A stretch of 64,000 nucleotides of DNA from Clostridia bacterium (lineage in GTDB: Bacteria > Bacillota > DAOUPZ01): contig DAOUPZ010000005.1 of NCBI GenBank assembly GCA_030625885.1, positions 1-64,000 on the forward strand, given 5' to 3'. The translations under genes were made by a program, and so were the position numbers. Under the pieces are notes generated by a model, which saw nothing but the letters and a program-made list of their open reading frames with translations, was not told where the DNA came from and did no database searches. Shown piece by piece: positions 35,881-45,072 of the stretch; position 1 is the first letter of the stretch; each line of letters starts with the position of its first letter.

Positions 35881-36690
35881 TTAACGTTTCTGTTCAGTCA
35901 TTTTTCGTGCTTTTTCGGTAGAAGCTTCTACAGCCCCAATTAATGCAGCACGTAACCCTTCTTTTTCTAGAAGATGAACGGCTTCAATGGTTGTTCCAGC
36001 GGGTGATGTCACCTTATTCTTGAGTTCCGCGGGATGTTTACCCGTAGACAGCACCATCTGTGATGCCCCTAATACAGTTTGAGCTGCTATGGAAAATGCC
36101 ATATCAACCGGTAATCCTGTCTTAATTCCGCCATCAGCTAATGCTTCAATCACCATGTAAACATAAGCTGGCCCACTGCCGCTAAGCCCAGTTAGGCGCT
36201 CCAACATATCTTCTTTTACTGTGTAGACTTTTCCCGTCATTCCAAGTAACATCTCTGCTTCTTGTTGTTGTTCCAAAGAGACATGTTCACCCACAGCTAA
36301 ACCATGAACACCTTCTCCTACTAAACTGGGTGTGTTCGGCATAACTCGTATCACAGGAACTTTTTCTCCAAGTTTTGCTTCAAAGATAGACAGCGGAATA
36401 CCAGCTGCGATTGAAATTACAATTTGTCCCTCTGAAAATAAATCTTTAATGGGCTCAAGTACCTGTTCCATAACCTGAGGTTTAACTGCTAGAATAACAA
36501 TGGATGCAAAATCCAATACTTCTTGATTAGAAGATGTGGTTTTTACTTGCATCTCCTTTTGAATATATTCTAACCGTTGTGGATTAATATCGCTCATCAT
36601 AATATCCTGATTTGATATTTCCCCGGACAAGGATATTCCTTTAACAATCGCTTCTGCCATAGCGCCACTGCCGATAAAACCAATTTTCAT
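35881..36690 (-). CDS. proC: Pyrroline-5-carboxylate reductase
   Basis: 269 residues. NADPH-binding IGFIGSGAMAEAIVKG at the N-terminus, the VMPNTPSLVGEG loop and the signature LSGSGPAYVYMVIEALADGG are complete. It makes proline from pyrroline-5-carboxylate. It is inserted between sepF and ylmG, which is common in clostridia. Confidence 0.97.
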   Translation of the reverse strand: MKIGFIGSGAMAEAIVKGISLSGEISNQDIMMSDINPQRLEYIQKEMQVKTTSSNQEVLDFASIVILAVKPQVMEQVLEPIKDLFSEGQIVISIAAGIPLSIFEAKLGEKVPVIRVMPNTPSLVGEGVHGLAVGEHVSLEQQQEAEMLLGMTGKVYTVKEDMLERLTGLSGSGPAYVYMVIEALADGGIKTGLPVDMAFSIAAQTVLGASQMVLSTGKHPAELKNKVTSPAGTTIEAVHLLEKEGLRAALIGAVEASTEKARKMTEQKR

Positions 36691-36771
36691 AGTACTGCCC
36701 CCTTACTTTCCTTTATCCTTCAATCTTTCCTTCAATCTGATCGCTAATAACTGATAGCTAAAATTAATCCC

Positions 36772-37191
36772 CTATTTTATCCAGGGAAAAACACCTCGCT
36801 CATTGAGTTCTTTTTTCTGTTCAGCAGAAATATCAACATTGTTAGGCGTAAAAAGGAAGATACCGTTACCCACTTTTTGCATACTGCCCTCTAAAGCATA
36901 GGCTACCCCAGTACTAAAATCTAAAATACGACGAGCAAGTTCAAGATCAGCACCTTCAAGGTTAATAATGACGGGTCTCCGGTTCTTCAAATTTTCAGCA
37001 ATTTCCTGCGCATCTTCAAAAACAAGCGGTTGAATAACAACGACACGCATTTGCTTTTGCGCATGAAGACTAACAACCGTACCTTTTTTCTTCTTTATTT
37101 CTTGTAGACCGCCTTCCTCTTCATCAGATAAAGGCACCTCTTCTTCTTCAAAGCCTATGAATCGCATCATTCGCTCAAAAATTTTTGCCAT
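36772..37191 (-). CDS. sepF: SepF cell division protein
   Basis: 139 residues: a short amphipathic N-terminus (MAKIFERMMRFIGF) that binds membrane, an acidic linker, and the SepF core from about residue 48 (MRVVVIQPLVFEDAQEIAENLKNRRPVIINLEGAD) that forms rings bundling FtsZ. Its partner FtsZ is also encoded in the window. Between ylmE and proC. Confidence 0.96.
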   Translation of the reverse strand: MAKIFERMMRFIGFEEEEVPLSDEEEGGLQEIKKKKGTVVSLHAQKQMRVVVIQPLVFEDAQEIAENLKNRRPVIINLEGADLELARRILDFSTGVAYALEGSMQKVGNGIFLFTPNNVDISAEQKKELNERGVFPWIK

Positions 37192-37204
37192 TTTTTATCC
37201 TCCT

Positions 37205-37888
37205 TTAATTTCTAGGCCCAAAAATAGCTGTACCTAACCGAATCATATTCGCCCCTTCTTCAATGGCAACTTCAAAATCATTCGTCATTCCCATTGACAA
37301 ATAGTTCATGTCAACATGAGGAATATTTTGCTTTGAGATTTGTTCAAATAATTGCCGTAATTGACGAAAAACGATTCGCGTTTCCTCTACATTATCTACA
37401 TGAGGCGCAATGGTCATTAACCCTTGAATAGATATGTTTCCACAATCAGCTGCTACCTGCTGAACAAAATCAATGGTTTCCGAAACACGCAATCCGAATT
37501 TACTTTCTTCTTGAGCAACATTCACTTGTACTAATACTGGAACAGGTTTTAAAGCCTTTTTATTCAGCTCTTCTGCTAACGAATAACGATCTAATGAATG
37601 TATAAGATCAATGCTATTGATAATGTATTTAACTTTATTGGTTTGAAGGTGTCCAATAAAATGCCATCGAGCGTTTCTACCAATCTTGTCAAATTTTTCT
37701 CTAACTTCTTGTACTTTATTTTCTCCAATATCCATAACACCAGCAGCAAGTGCCGCTTCAATAGTCGCTACATCTCTAGTCTTTGTCACCGTAATGAGTT
37801 GAATATCCCGGGGATCACGATTGACCTTACGGGCTGCTTCGGCTATACGATGATTGATTTTAATTAAATTTTCGCTAATTTTATTCAT
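37205..37888 (-). CDS. ylmE: YggS/YlmE family PLP-binding protein
   Basis: 227 residues. Lys in LITVTKTRD (K36 region) binds pyridoxal phosphate; WHFIGHLQTNK and LSMGMTNDFEVAIEEGANMIRLGTAIFG complete the signature. The family regulates PLP and amino-acid balance rather than catalysing a known reaction. First of the ylm genes here. Confidence 0.95.
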   Translation of the reverse strand: MNKISENLIKINHRIAEAARKVNRDPRDIQLITVTKTRDVATIEAALAAGVMDIGENKVQEVREKFDKIGRNARWHFIGHLQTNKVKYIINSIDLIHSLDRYSLAEELNKKALKPVPVLVQVNVAQEESKFGLRVSETIDFVQQVAADCGNISIQGLMTIAPHVDNVEETRIVFRQLRQLFEQISKQNIPHVDMNYLSMGMTNDFEVAIEEGANMIRLGTAIFGPRN

Positions 37889-37948
37889 AGTTACCCTCCT
37901 ACACCATTAAATATTTCTGCATTATACGGTAAATTCCTTTACTTCTGA

Positions 37949-39331
37949 TTATTTTTTTGCATGATTTGGAAAAAATTTATCGCGCCATACAATAATGTGA
38001 GGATTAATGACCACTTCCCCTTGCCCAGAAAATTCAGAGGCAATCACATTATTTTCATTACGCGTCATAATATTTAGGGGAACAAAAGTTAGTATCCCTT
38101 TTTTCTTTTGATAAATGCCTTCCTGTCCTTCAATCTTCACAACACTCTCAGTAGGAATTAATACCCCATTCAGTTTCATATTACTAATCTCTAAGTCTAC
38201 TTTCCGATGCTCAATAAAAGACTGTTCAAATTGATCATGAGAAAATATAATCAGCACTTCATCTCCCTTACTTACTAATTGTTTAATCTTTGAAGAAAAT
38301 AATTTTTCATTATTATTAATACGATAACTAATCTTTTCCCCTTTTTCAAATGAAAGGCCTGAACTTATATCACATAAAAATGCTATGTCGCAATGATAGT
38401 TATCAATCACTTTAAACACCGGAATACCTTTTTGAATTTTATTTTCATCTTTCACTTGATTTATACTTTCTTTTAAGTCTTTTATGGTCTCAAAATCTAG
38501 TTTATCAAAGGTCTCTGGTTTAGTTTGTTCTTCCAGCCCGTCAAAGTAAAAACTTACAATCCCTGATACAGGCGCTTTTAAAGCAATAGCTCCAGATAAA
38601 TACTTTTTCTCCAAAGATTTTTTCTGTGATTCTACTTGCTTTTTAGCACTTTCCAATCGACTTTCGTTTTCTGCAATCTTTTCAAGTCCCTCATTCCGCT
38701 TTGTTCCTAATTGATGTAATTCGTCCGAAGTTGCTGTTAAATCCACTTTCTGATATCCCAAAGATGTTTGCGAAAGCTTATTTGTCTTTTCAAGGATCGC
38801 AGCATTAAGTGTTGTAATGTTTTCTTTTAAACGATTTATATTTTCCTCCAATTCCTTTTTCTCTTTTTCATATTGGGTCTCCACATGCACATATTGTTGT
38901 TTATATCTTTTCTGCTGTATTTCACCGACAATATAGCCCACTGACTGCTGAGCAGGAACGCGCTCCCCTCCATTAACTTTTTGAGAGAATACACCTTTCT
39001 CAGGTGCATATACCATTGTTTCATTCATTAACAAAAAACCGGAAGTTCCAAAATCATTATCAATAGATCCTGTTTGAAGCATTTCTGTTCTTATCATCTT
39101 AGTTGTCAAAAAATATACCGCTTTTTTCATTAACATACCAAATATAGACAACAATACAACACTGATCATTAATACCACAAACAGCCGTTTTAATTTCTTT
39201 TTATCTTTTAACTGATATTTTTTTCTTTTCGATCTATTCATATTACTTTTAGCTGCGTATAAATTTGATTTCTTATTTTTGGGGGGCTTATAAATTAATC
39301 TTAAATTTCTTTTTCGTCTATTATTTTTCAT
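37949..39331 (-). CDS. HlyD-like membrane protein
   Basis: 460 residues. A very basic cytoplasmic N-terminus (about 45 residues) precedes a membrane segment (about 48-70), a biotinyl-lipoyl-like strand region (GTSGFLLMNETMVYAPEKGVFSQKVNGGERV), a long coiled coil (about 150-235) and a second half (LKAPVSGIVSFYFDGLEE) as in membrane-fusion proteins. Such proteins occur beside sepF in many clostridia without any efflux pump, so a role in division or wall structure is more likely than export. No partner transporter is encoded nearby. Confidence 0.85.
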   Translation of the reverse strand: MKNNRRKRNLRLIYKPPKNKKSNLYAAKSNMNRSKRKKYQLKDKKKLKRLFVVLMISVVLLSIFGMLMKKAVYFLTTKMIRTEMLQTGSIDNDFGTSGFLLMNETMVYAPEKGVFSQKVNGGERVPAQQSVGYIVGEIQQKRYKQQYVHVETQYEKEKKELEENINRLKENITTLNAAILEKTNKLSQTSLGYQKVDLTATSDELHQLGTKRNEGLEKIAENESRLESAKKQVESQKKSLEKKYLSGAIALKAPVSGIVSFYFDGLEEQTKPETFDKLDFETIKDLKESINQVKDENKIQKGIPVFKVIDNYHCDIAFLCDISSGLSFEKGEKISYRINNNEKLFSSKIKQLVSKGDEVLIIFSHDQFEQSFIEHRKVDLEISNMKLNGVLIPTESVVKIEGQEGIYQKKKGILTFVPLNIMTRNENNVIASEFSGQGEVVINPHIIVWRDKFFPNHAKK

Positions 39332-39440
39332 ATAATCTCTTCCTTACTGTAAGTGGACATGACTCACATAAACAAACTGTGGAAAATAAATATTCTCCAC
39401 AGTTCCTTTATCTTCCTGCCATTATTTATAATTAGGCTTT

Positions 39441-41198
39441 TTATTTACAAACCCCACACCGTCTACAATGCTGCACATCACAAAATGCAGTCATTTTCCC
39501 ACTTAATGATTTTTCATACTCTTGCATTAAATACCCTGGATCAACTTTAGGCATTAACATTGACCAAGGAAAAATCTCTGTCATTAGTCTTTCTCGATAA
39601 ATATAAAAATCAAGTGATCGATCCATTGCTTTTAATGATTTCTTCCATGCTCCAAAACTTCCTGCCTTCCCTTCACGATATACTTCTGCCAAACAACGTC
39701 CTAACTGCCTGTCCCCCCTAGCTAAAAGTGCTTGAACAGCTGACCATTTATTGCTTTCTGTAATGACTTCAATACCATGTTCTTTAGCCAATTTAGCTCT
39801 TATCCATGCTATTTTTTTATCTAACGAATTTACCTTTTCCATTGGGGCCCATTGAAAAGGGGTAACCGGTTTAGGAATAAAGGGATTAATACTCAACGTC
39901 ACTTTCCCTGTTTTCTTCCCTGAAGCTTCATACAATCGTTCACGACAATGTTTAACCAAAGATACCATTTCAACCAAGTCATCCATTTCTTCAGAGGGAA
40001 AACCAATTATAAAATAAAGGCGAATATTGGGAATCCCCGCCTTTGCAGCCATCGTAATTCCTTTTAAAACATCATCTTCTGTAATACATTTGTTTATCAC
40101 ATCACGCAAACGCTGAGACCCTGCTTCCGGAGCAAGTGTTAGCGTTCGCTGCCCACTAGCAGCCAGCAGATCAACTAGTTCTTGTTGCAAAGAATCCGCC
40201 CGAAGAGAAGAAACTGAAATTTCTATATTTTTTGCTAACAAATACTGTGTTAACGCTTTCATTTCAGGATAATCAGAAACAGCAGCGCTTACGAGTCCTA
40301 TCCGGGGTTGATACGTGATCCCTTTTTCAATCGATTTTAAAATATTATCTAAACTTCTTACCCGCGGCGGACGATAACAATATCCTGCCATACAGAACCG
40401 ACAATGTCGCCCACAACCACGAGAAATTTCTATTAAAAACATATTAGAAAAAACGGTATCATTTGTAACAACCTGTGTTATTGTATCATACTTATCAAGA
40501 TTTTCAATCCATCGCCGTTCCACCTGCTCAGGCGCATTTCCCAAACCCTTAATAGTCTGGATTAATCCATTTTCGTGATAACTTACTTTGTAGAGGGAGG
40601 GAACATATACCCCATCAATCTGTGATAACTGCTCAAATAAATCGTTTTTGTTTTTTTTCGTTTTATTCCATGTATCATAAGCATCCATGACTTCTTGAAC
40701 CATTTCTTCACCTTCACCAATCATAAAGAAATCAATAAAGTCCGCTAAAGGTTCTGGATTGCAACTTACAATCGGTCCACCAGCCATAATAATTGGGTCC
40801 TGCTCCCTTCGCTCCCTGGCTAACAAGGGAACACCACCCATGTCCAAAATTTTGAGAATATTAATATAATCCAATTCAAAAGATATCGAGAAACCAATCA
40901 ACTCGAATTGATTCAGCGTTCGTTGTGTTTCTAAAGAAAACAGCTTCGTATTTGTACGAATATGCTCCTGTTCTTCTTCTTGATCTGGAATAAATACCCG
41001 CTCACAGAATGTATCCAGGCGCGTATTTAAAATATGATATATGGTTTGGTATCCTAGATTTGACATCGCTAACTGATAGGTATTAGGATAAGCCAATGCA
41101 ACATGATGGGTTAAACCATCTAGTTTAATAATGGTTCCCTTTTCTGCTGCAAGCCGCTTTTGTGCTTTCTTTTTCAATTGCCACGACACAAATTTCAC
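39441..41198 (-). CDS. B12-binding-type radical SAM protein (TIGR03960)
   Basis: 585 residues. An N-terminal B12-binding-like region (VALAYPNTYQLAMSNLGYQTIYH) precedes the radical SAM core with the cluster motif CGRHCRFCMAGYCYRPPR (about 265-282). The C-terminal CDVQHCRRCGVC could hold a second cluster or zinc. In many Firmicutes this protein is followed or fused to a DUF2344/TIGR03936 partner and RNase G; no such domain is encoded in this window. The substrate is unknown. Confidence 0.88.
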   Translation of the reverse strand: MKFVSWQLKKKAQKRLAAEKGTIIKLDGLTHHVALAYPNTYQLAMSNLGYQTIYHILNTRLDTFCERVFIPDQEEEQEHIRTNTKLFSLETQRTLNQFELIGFSISFELDYINILKILDMGGVPLLARERREQDPIIMAGGPIVSCNPEPLADFIDFFMIGEGEEMVQEVMDAYDTWNKTKKNKNDLFEQLSQIDGVYVPSLYKVSYHENGLIQTIKGLGNAPEQVERRWIENLDKYDTITQVVTNDTVFSNMFLIEISRGCGRHCRFCMAGYCYRPPRVRSLDNILKSIEKGITYQPRIGLVSAAVSDYPEMKALTQYLLAKNIEISVSSLRADSLQQELVDLLAASGQRTLTLAPEAGSQRLRDVINKCITEDDVLKGITMAAKAGIPNIRLYFIIGFPSEEMDDLVEMVSLVKHCRERLYEASGKKTGKVTLSINPFIPKPVTPFQWAPMEKVNSLDKKIAWIRAKLAKEHGIEVITESNKWSAVQALLARGDRQLGRCLAEVYREGKAGSFGAWKKSLKAMDRSLDFYIYRERLMTEIFPWSMLMPKVDPGYLMQEYEKSLSGKMTAFCDVQHCRRCGVCK

Positions 41199-41343
41199 TT
41201 CCTTATTTCATAATGTTCTTACTTGTCATTTCTTCTCTGACAGCACATCATTTTCTGGGCACCAGAGTGCTAAGAACCACATACTTATTCTGTGCAATAC
41301 CCTATTCATCTTATACTATAAAGCTTATCAAAGCATGTTCTCT

Positions 41344-41853
41344 TTACAGTTTCTTCTTCATCTCTGTAATCAGTTTTCCCACTTCATGTTTATGTTCATA
41401 TTGCTTTGCCATATTAATATATTGACGCGCTTTTTCAATTTCGTGCCGATTATAATATATTTTGCTTAAGTTTAAACAAATCATTGCTTTATCGTTTTCC
41501 GTTTTCATGCCGTTTTCCAAGGCTTGAAGGAAAAAGGATTCCGCTTCATCTTCATTTTTCTCCTCCATCGCAAAGAATCCTTTTAAAAAGTAGTAATAAG
41601 CTTTATGCTGGCGCATCAAATGACTGCTTATTTTATCATTTTCAGCCAAAAGTATTTTGGCTTTTTCTATCCGACCCTTTTTAACACAATTTAAAGCAGT
41701 ATAAACACTTCCTGCACTAAAGTACCCATAAAACAAAACCATTCCAATGGCTAAATAAATGGTCCCCCGAAAATAATCTTGGAAAACAAAAGCAATAGCA
41801 GTTAAAATCACGGCTGTAATCATTAAAAGAATCCGCATTTTTTTAGTAAGCAT
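41344..41853 (-). CDS. TPR-repeat membrane protein
   Basis: 169 residues: two membrane segments (about 8-25 and 31-50) then about three tetratricopeptide-like helix pairs (VKKGRIEKAKILLAEN, FLKGFFAMEEKNEDEAESFFLQAL, LSKIYYNRHEIEKARQYINMA). TPRs mediate protein contacts, so it may tether a cytoplasmic partner to the membrane. It lies just upstream of the radical SAM gene, same strand. No named family recognised. Confidence 0.78.
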   Translation of the reverse strand: MLTKKMRILLMITAVILTAIAFVFQDYFRGTIYLAIGMVLFYGYFSAGSVYTALNCVKKGRIEKAKILLAENDKISSHLMRQHKAYYYFLKGFFAMEEKNEDEAESFFLQALENGMKTENDKAMICLNLSKIYYNRHEIEKARQYINMAKQYEHKHEVGKLITEMKKKL

Positions 41854-41921
41854 TCTATCACCTCATATTAAAATTTTCTTTATTTCTATGCTCATTAACC
41901 CTATTTTAGGATAATATACAC

Positions 41922-41952
41922 AAAAAAACAACCTGCAAAGCTTTGGCAGGTT
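41922..41952 (-). terminator. Terminator of the OpuC-ArsR operon
   Basis: On the minus strand AACCTGCCAAAG and CTTTGCAGGTT pair with a one-base bulge, followed by seven T. It lies 32 bases beyond the ArsR stop codon. Confidence 0.8.
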
Positions 41953-41984
41953 ACATTTATACTTATATTTCTCATTTCTCCATC

Positions 41985-42347
41985 CTATCTGTGGTTCAAA
42001 TGCTCGATTCCTTGATTGAAAATTTGGAGAACATGATCATCATCTAGAGAATAAAAGGCAATTTTTCCTTCCTTCCGGTATTTTACTAACCTTGTTTGTC
42101 TTAATACCCGTAATTGATGCGATACGGCAGATTGGCTAATGCGCAAAATAGCAGCAATATCACAAACACACATTTCTCCCTGAGAAAGAACATAAATAAT
42201 CTTGATTCTTGTGGTATCCCCAAATACTTTGAAAAAATCTGCCAAGTCAAACAAAACATCATCTGGTAACATATTTTCTTCTATTTTTCGTACCATCTCT
42301 CCATGAATACAATGGACTTCACAAATTTCATCATTATGTGGATTCAT
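41985..42347 (-). CDS. CadC-like ArsR/SmtB family metal-sensing repressor
   Basis: 120 residues from ATG 42347, 7 bases after AGGAGG; a longer open frame upstream lacks such a site. The winged helix is intact (DTTRIKIIYVLSQGEMCVCDIAAIL, SAVSHQLRVLRQ). Cysteines at 9, 13, 60 and 62 match the spacing of the Cd/Pb-binding set of CadC (7, 11, 58, 60 in the plasmid-borne CadC), so heavy-metal sensing is predicted. No metal exporter gene is nearby; it ends an osmolyte-importer operon instead. Confidence 0.88.
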   Translation of the reverse strand: MNPHNDEICEVHCIHGEMVRKIEENMLPDDVLFDLADFFKVFGDTTRIKIIYVLSQGEMCVCDIAAILRISQSAVSHQLRVLRQTRLVKYRKEGKIAFYSLDDDHVLQIFNQGIEHLNHR

Positions 42348-42364
42348 ATGAGTTCCTCCTGATT

Positions 42365-42380
42365 TATATGTGCACATATA
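42365..42380. promoter_or_regulatory. 16-bp palindromic candidate operator of the ArsR gene
   Basis: TATATGTGCACATATA is a perfect palindrome, 18 bases before the ArsR start codon. ArsR-family repressors bind AT-rich imperfect palindromes of this size near their own start; binding by this protein is inferred. Confidence 0.5.
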
Positions 42381-42452
42381 CTCAACTATATTATATGGCA
42401 AAAAATTAATATTATCTACTATCACCTCATCTTAAACCTTGAATTTTTAAAT

Positions 42453-43091
42453 TTATAACTCACCTTGAGCTTTTAATAGCGCATATTTCTCTACCCATAA
42501 CAATAATTGATTCATTGTAATGGCCAAAACCGAAACAAAGCATGTTCCCCAAAATATTTTAGGTACGGAATTTTGATATAATCCTTCGAATAAGATAACA
42601 CCTAATCCTCCTGCATTAATCCACGCCGCAATGGTCGTAATGCCAATAATGGAAATTGCCGCAACCCGGATTCCTCCAATAATGACGGGTAAAGCCAAGG
42701 GTAATTCAATTTTCCATAACATTTGCAAAAAACCAAGCCCCATTCCTTTTCCTGCTTGTAGGATAGATAGATCAATAGATTGAAAACCTGCCATAATATT
42801 CCGCACAAGAATAAACTGGCTATATGCCACCAATGCAATAACAGCAGGTTTAACCCCCAATCCAGCGATAGGAATAAGCAATGCAAAAAAAGCCAAACTA
42901 GGAATGGTATATATGATGCCCAAAAGCACTAATATGGGGGTAGAAAACCATTTGTTTGATTTCGAAAGCAATAAACCGACAGGCAATGCAAAAGCAATTC
43001 CAAATCCCAATGACATGCCCACCAATAGAATATGCTGCAACAGCAAAGTAAAGATAAAGTTATAATAATTGCTAAAATATACCAGCAACAA
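42453..43091 (-). CDS. Osmolyte ABC importer permease (OpuCB/OpuCD type)
   Basis: 212 residues, about five or six hydrophobic segments, with the permease-ATPase contact loop (QAGKGMGLGFLQMLWKIELPLALPVIIGG). Family members import glycine betaine, carnitine or choline as osmoprotectants. It lies 18 bases after the ATPase gene and is the second permease of the system. Confidence 0.92.
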   Translation of the reverse strand: MLLVYFSNYYNFIFTLLLQHILLVGMSLGFGIAFALPVGLLLSKSNKWFSTPILVLLGIIYTIPSLAFFALLIPIAGLGVKPAVIALVAYSQFILVRNIMAGFQSIDLSILQAGKGMGLGFLQMLWKIELPLALPVIIGGIRVAAISIIGITTIAAWINAGGLGVILFEGLYQNSVPKIFWGTCFVSVLAITMNQLLLWVEKYALLKAQGEL

Positions 43092-43109
43092 CCATCACCT
43101 TCTTTAAAA

Positions 43110-44093
43110 TTATAATGCCAGCGCCATTTCTTCTACTTTATTCATTTTTAACTGGTTCAACCAGATTCTTCCGACTGGCTTTTCAGAGTCATCTTCTACA
43201 ATTACAGAATCTCGCTCACTTCTTAAGATACATATTAAAACATTTTTTAAATTTTCCTGACTTGAAACACGTAACTCTCGTGCATCAATTTTTCCTTCAA
43301 TCCCAATCATCGCTTGCTCTGCTTTCATCAAACTCAATCTTTGAATCACATCTTCTGAATTTACCAGATTTCTAACAAAATCATTTGCCGGACTCAGAAT
43401 CATATTTAAAGGGGTATCATATTGCAAAACCTTCCCTTCATTCATAATTATGATTTTGTCCCCTAACTTTAACGCTTCATCAATATCATGTGTAACAAAG
43501 AGAATCGTTTTATGTAGTTTCTTCTGTATACAGAGCAATTCATCTTGCAAACTTAAACGCGTAATCGCATCAATAGCGCCAAACGGTTCATCCATAAGCA
43601 TAATTTCCGGATCACCTGCCATTGCTCTTGCCAATCCAACGCGTTGTTGTTGCCCACCCGATAATTGTCGAGGATAACGTTTGCGAAATTCTTTAGGAGG
43701 AAGCGCTACCAATTCCAGCAAAAAATCGATCCGTCTATCCTTTTTCTGTTTATCCCATCCGAGAATCTCAGGAACAATCGCAATATTTTTTTCTACAGTC
43801 ATATGGGGAAAAAGCCCAATCTGTTGAATAACATAGCCGATCTGACGCCGCAGACATGTCTTTGGCATCGTTTTTATATCTTTTCCCTGAATCATAATGT
43901 GCCCCGTAGAAGGTTCCTGAATACGATTGATCATCGTTAAAAGTGTTGTCTTACCACAACCTGATGCACCTACAACCGTAACAAAGACGCCTTTTTTAAC
44001 TTTTAAGCTGGTTTCACAAACAGCAGGCTTTAAATTATTTGTATACGTTTTGCTTACTTTATCAAAAACGATTGCATCAGGTTCCATCATCAT
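43110..44093 (-). CDS. Osmolyte ABC importer ATPase (OpuCA type), shortened CBS tail
   Basis: 327 residues. Walker A GASGCGKTT (about 36-44), signature LSGGQQQRVGLARAM, Walker B LMDEPFGAID. OpuCA proteins normally run to about 380 residues with two CBS motifs that sense ionic strength; here only about 80 residues follow the ATPase core (ENLKNVLICILRSERDSVIVED), enough for a single CBS-like motif. The sequence ends normally with a stop codon and no frame break is evident. Confidence 0.9.
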   Translation of the reverse strand: MMMEPDAIVFDKVSKTYTNNLKPAVCETSLKVKKGVFVTVVGASGCGKTTLLTMINRIQEPSTGHIMIQGKDIKTMPKTCLRRQIGYVIQQIGLFPHMTVEKNIAIVPEILGWDKQKKDRRIDFLLELVALPPKEFRKRYPRQLSGGQQQRVGLARAMAGDPEIMLMDEPFGAIDAITRLSLQDELLCIQKKLHKTILFVTHDIDEALKLGDKIIIMNEGKVLQYDTPLNMILSPANDFVRNLVNSEDVIQRLSLMKAEQAMIGIEGKIDARELRVSSQENLKNVLICILRSERDSVIVEDDSEKPVGRIWLNQLKMNKVEEMALAL

Positions 44094-44150
44094 TTACTAC
44101 CTCCTTTGGGTTATCAGTCATAACCACCTTATATAAATTCCTTTTATCCT

Positions 44151-45056
44151 CTATTCCTTAGTCATAAGTCCTTCCTTTTCTAAGAATTCATTTGCCACTT
44201 CGGCATATTCTCTTTTGTTGATATCCACTTCCGCGTTTAGGGATTGTAACACCTCATTGGTCAACTTTTCTGAAATCCGATCTAAAATATCTGAAATTTC
44301 TGGGTTTTTCTCTAACAATTCTCCTCTTACTACAGGAACAACATGATAGGGAGGCCAAAAATGCTTATCATCTTCCAAAAGCACTAAATTTTCTTTGGTT
44401 AATTCTCCGTCTGTTGTAAATCCAACTGTTACATCCGCTTCATCATTTTCAACAACTCGATATTTTACGCCATAATCATATAACTTAATATCTTTGAATT
44501 CAAAACCCCCATAGAACTTTTTCAATCCCTTTAATGCATCTTCTCGTTCTTCAAATTCTGGTACAGCCGCCAATCTCAATTGCGGTGCCAGTTGTGCCAG
44601 TCTGGAAAGGGTATAAAGATTATATTTTTCTGCTACTTTCCTTGTTACCACCATCCCTTGAGAATCATTAGCCTCAGAAGGGTGAAGCCAAATTAAATTC
44701 CACTTATCTTTATATTGCCCAGAAACGATATCATAAACTTCCTGAGAATCAGATTTGGGCGTTTCCCCTAAAACATTAATCAACCCTGTTCCTGTATATT
44801 CCGGATACAAGTCAATTTCACCCTGCTTTAACGATTCATGAGCAACCATGGTACCACCCAAATTCAATTTTCTTTCCACTTCGTAACCATTATTTTCTAA
44901 AGCCAACGCATACATCTCTCCTAAAATAAAGGCTTCTGTAAAGTTTTTAGACCCCACTTTAATCTTACTAACAGCACTTTTTGGGGTAACGCATCCTGTT
45001 AATAAACTTAGCGTTAACACCATTATCATAAATAGAATCAACAACTTCTTTCCCAT
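44151..45056 (-). CDS. Osmolyte ABC importer substrate-binding lipoprotein (OpuCC type)
   Basis: 301 residues with a lipobox LTGC (C22) and the OpuAC-type binding fold: IKVGSKNFTEAFILGEMYALALE near the start and LGGTMVAHESLKQGEIDLYPEYTGTGL, which carries the aromatic and acidic residues lining the quaternary-amine site. It captures compatible solutes outside the cell. It lies between the two permease genes' halves of the operon. Confidence 0.93.
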   Translation of the reverse strand: MGKKLLILFMIMVLTLSLLTGCVTPKSAVSKIKVGSKNFTEAFILGEMYALALENNGYEVERKLNLGGTMVAHESLKQGEIDLYPEYTGTGLINVLGETPKSDSQEVYDIVSGQYKDKWNLIWLHPSEANDSQGMVVTRKVAEKYNLYTLSRLAQLAPQLRLAAVPEFEEREDALKGLKKFYGGFEFKDIKLYDYGVKYRVVENDEADVTVGFTTDGELTKENLVLLEDDKHFWPPYHVVPVVRGELLEKNPEISDILDRISEKLTNEVLQSLNAEVDINKREYAEVANEFLEKEGLMTKE

Positions 45057-45072
45057 TTTTCAGTCCTCCTTA

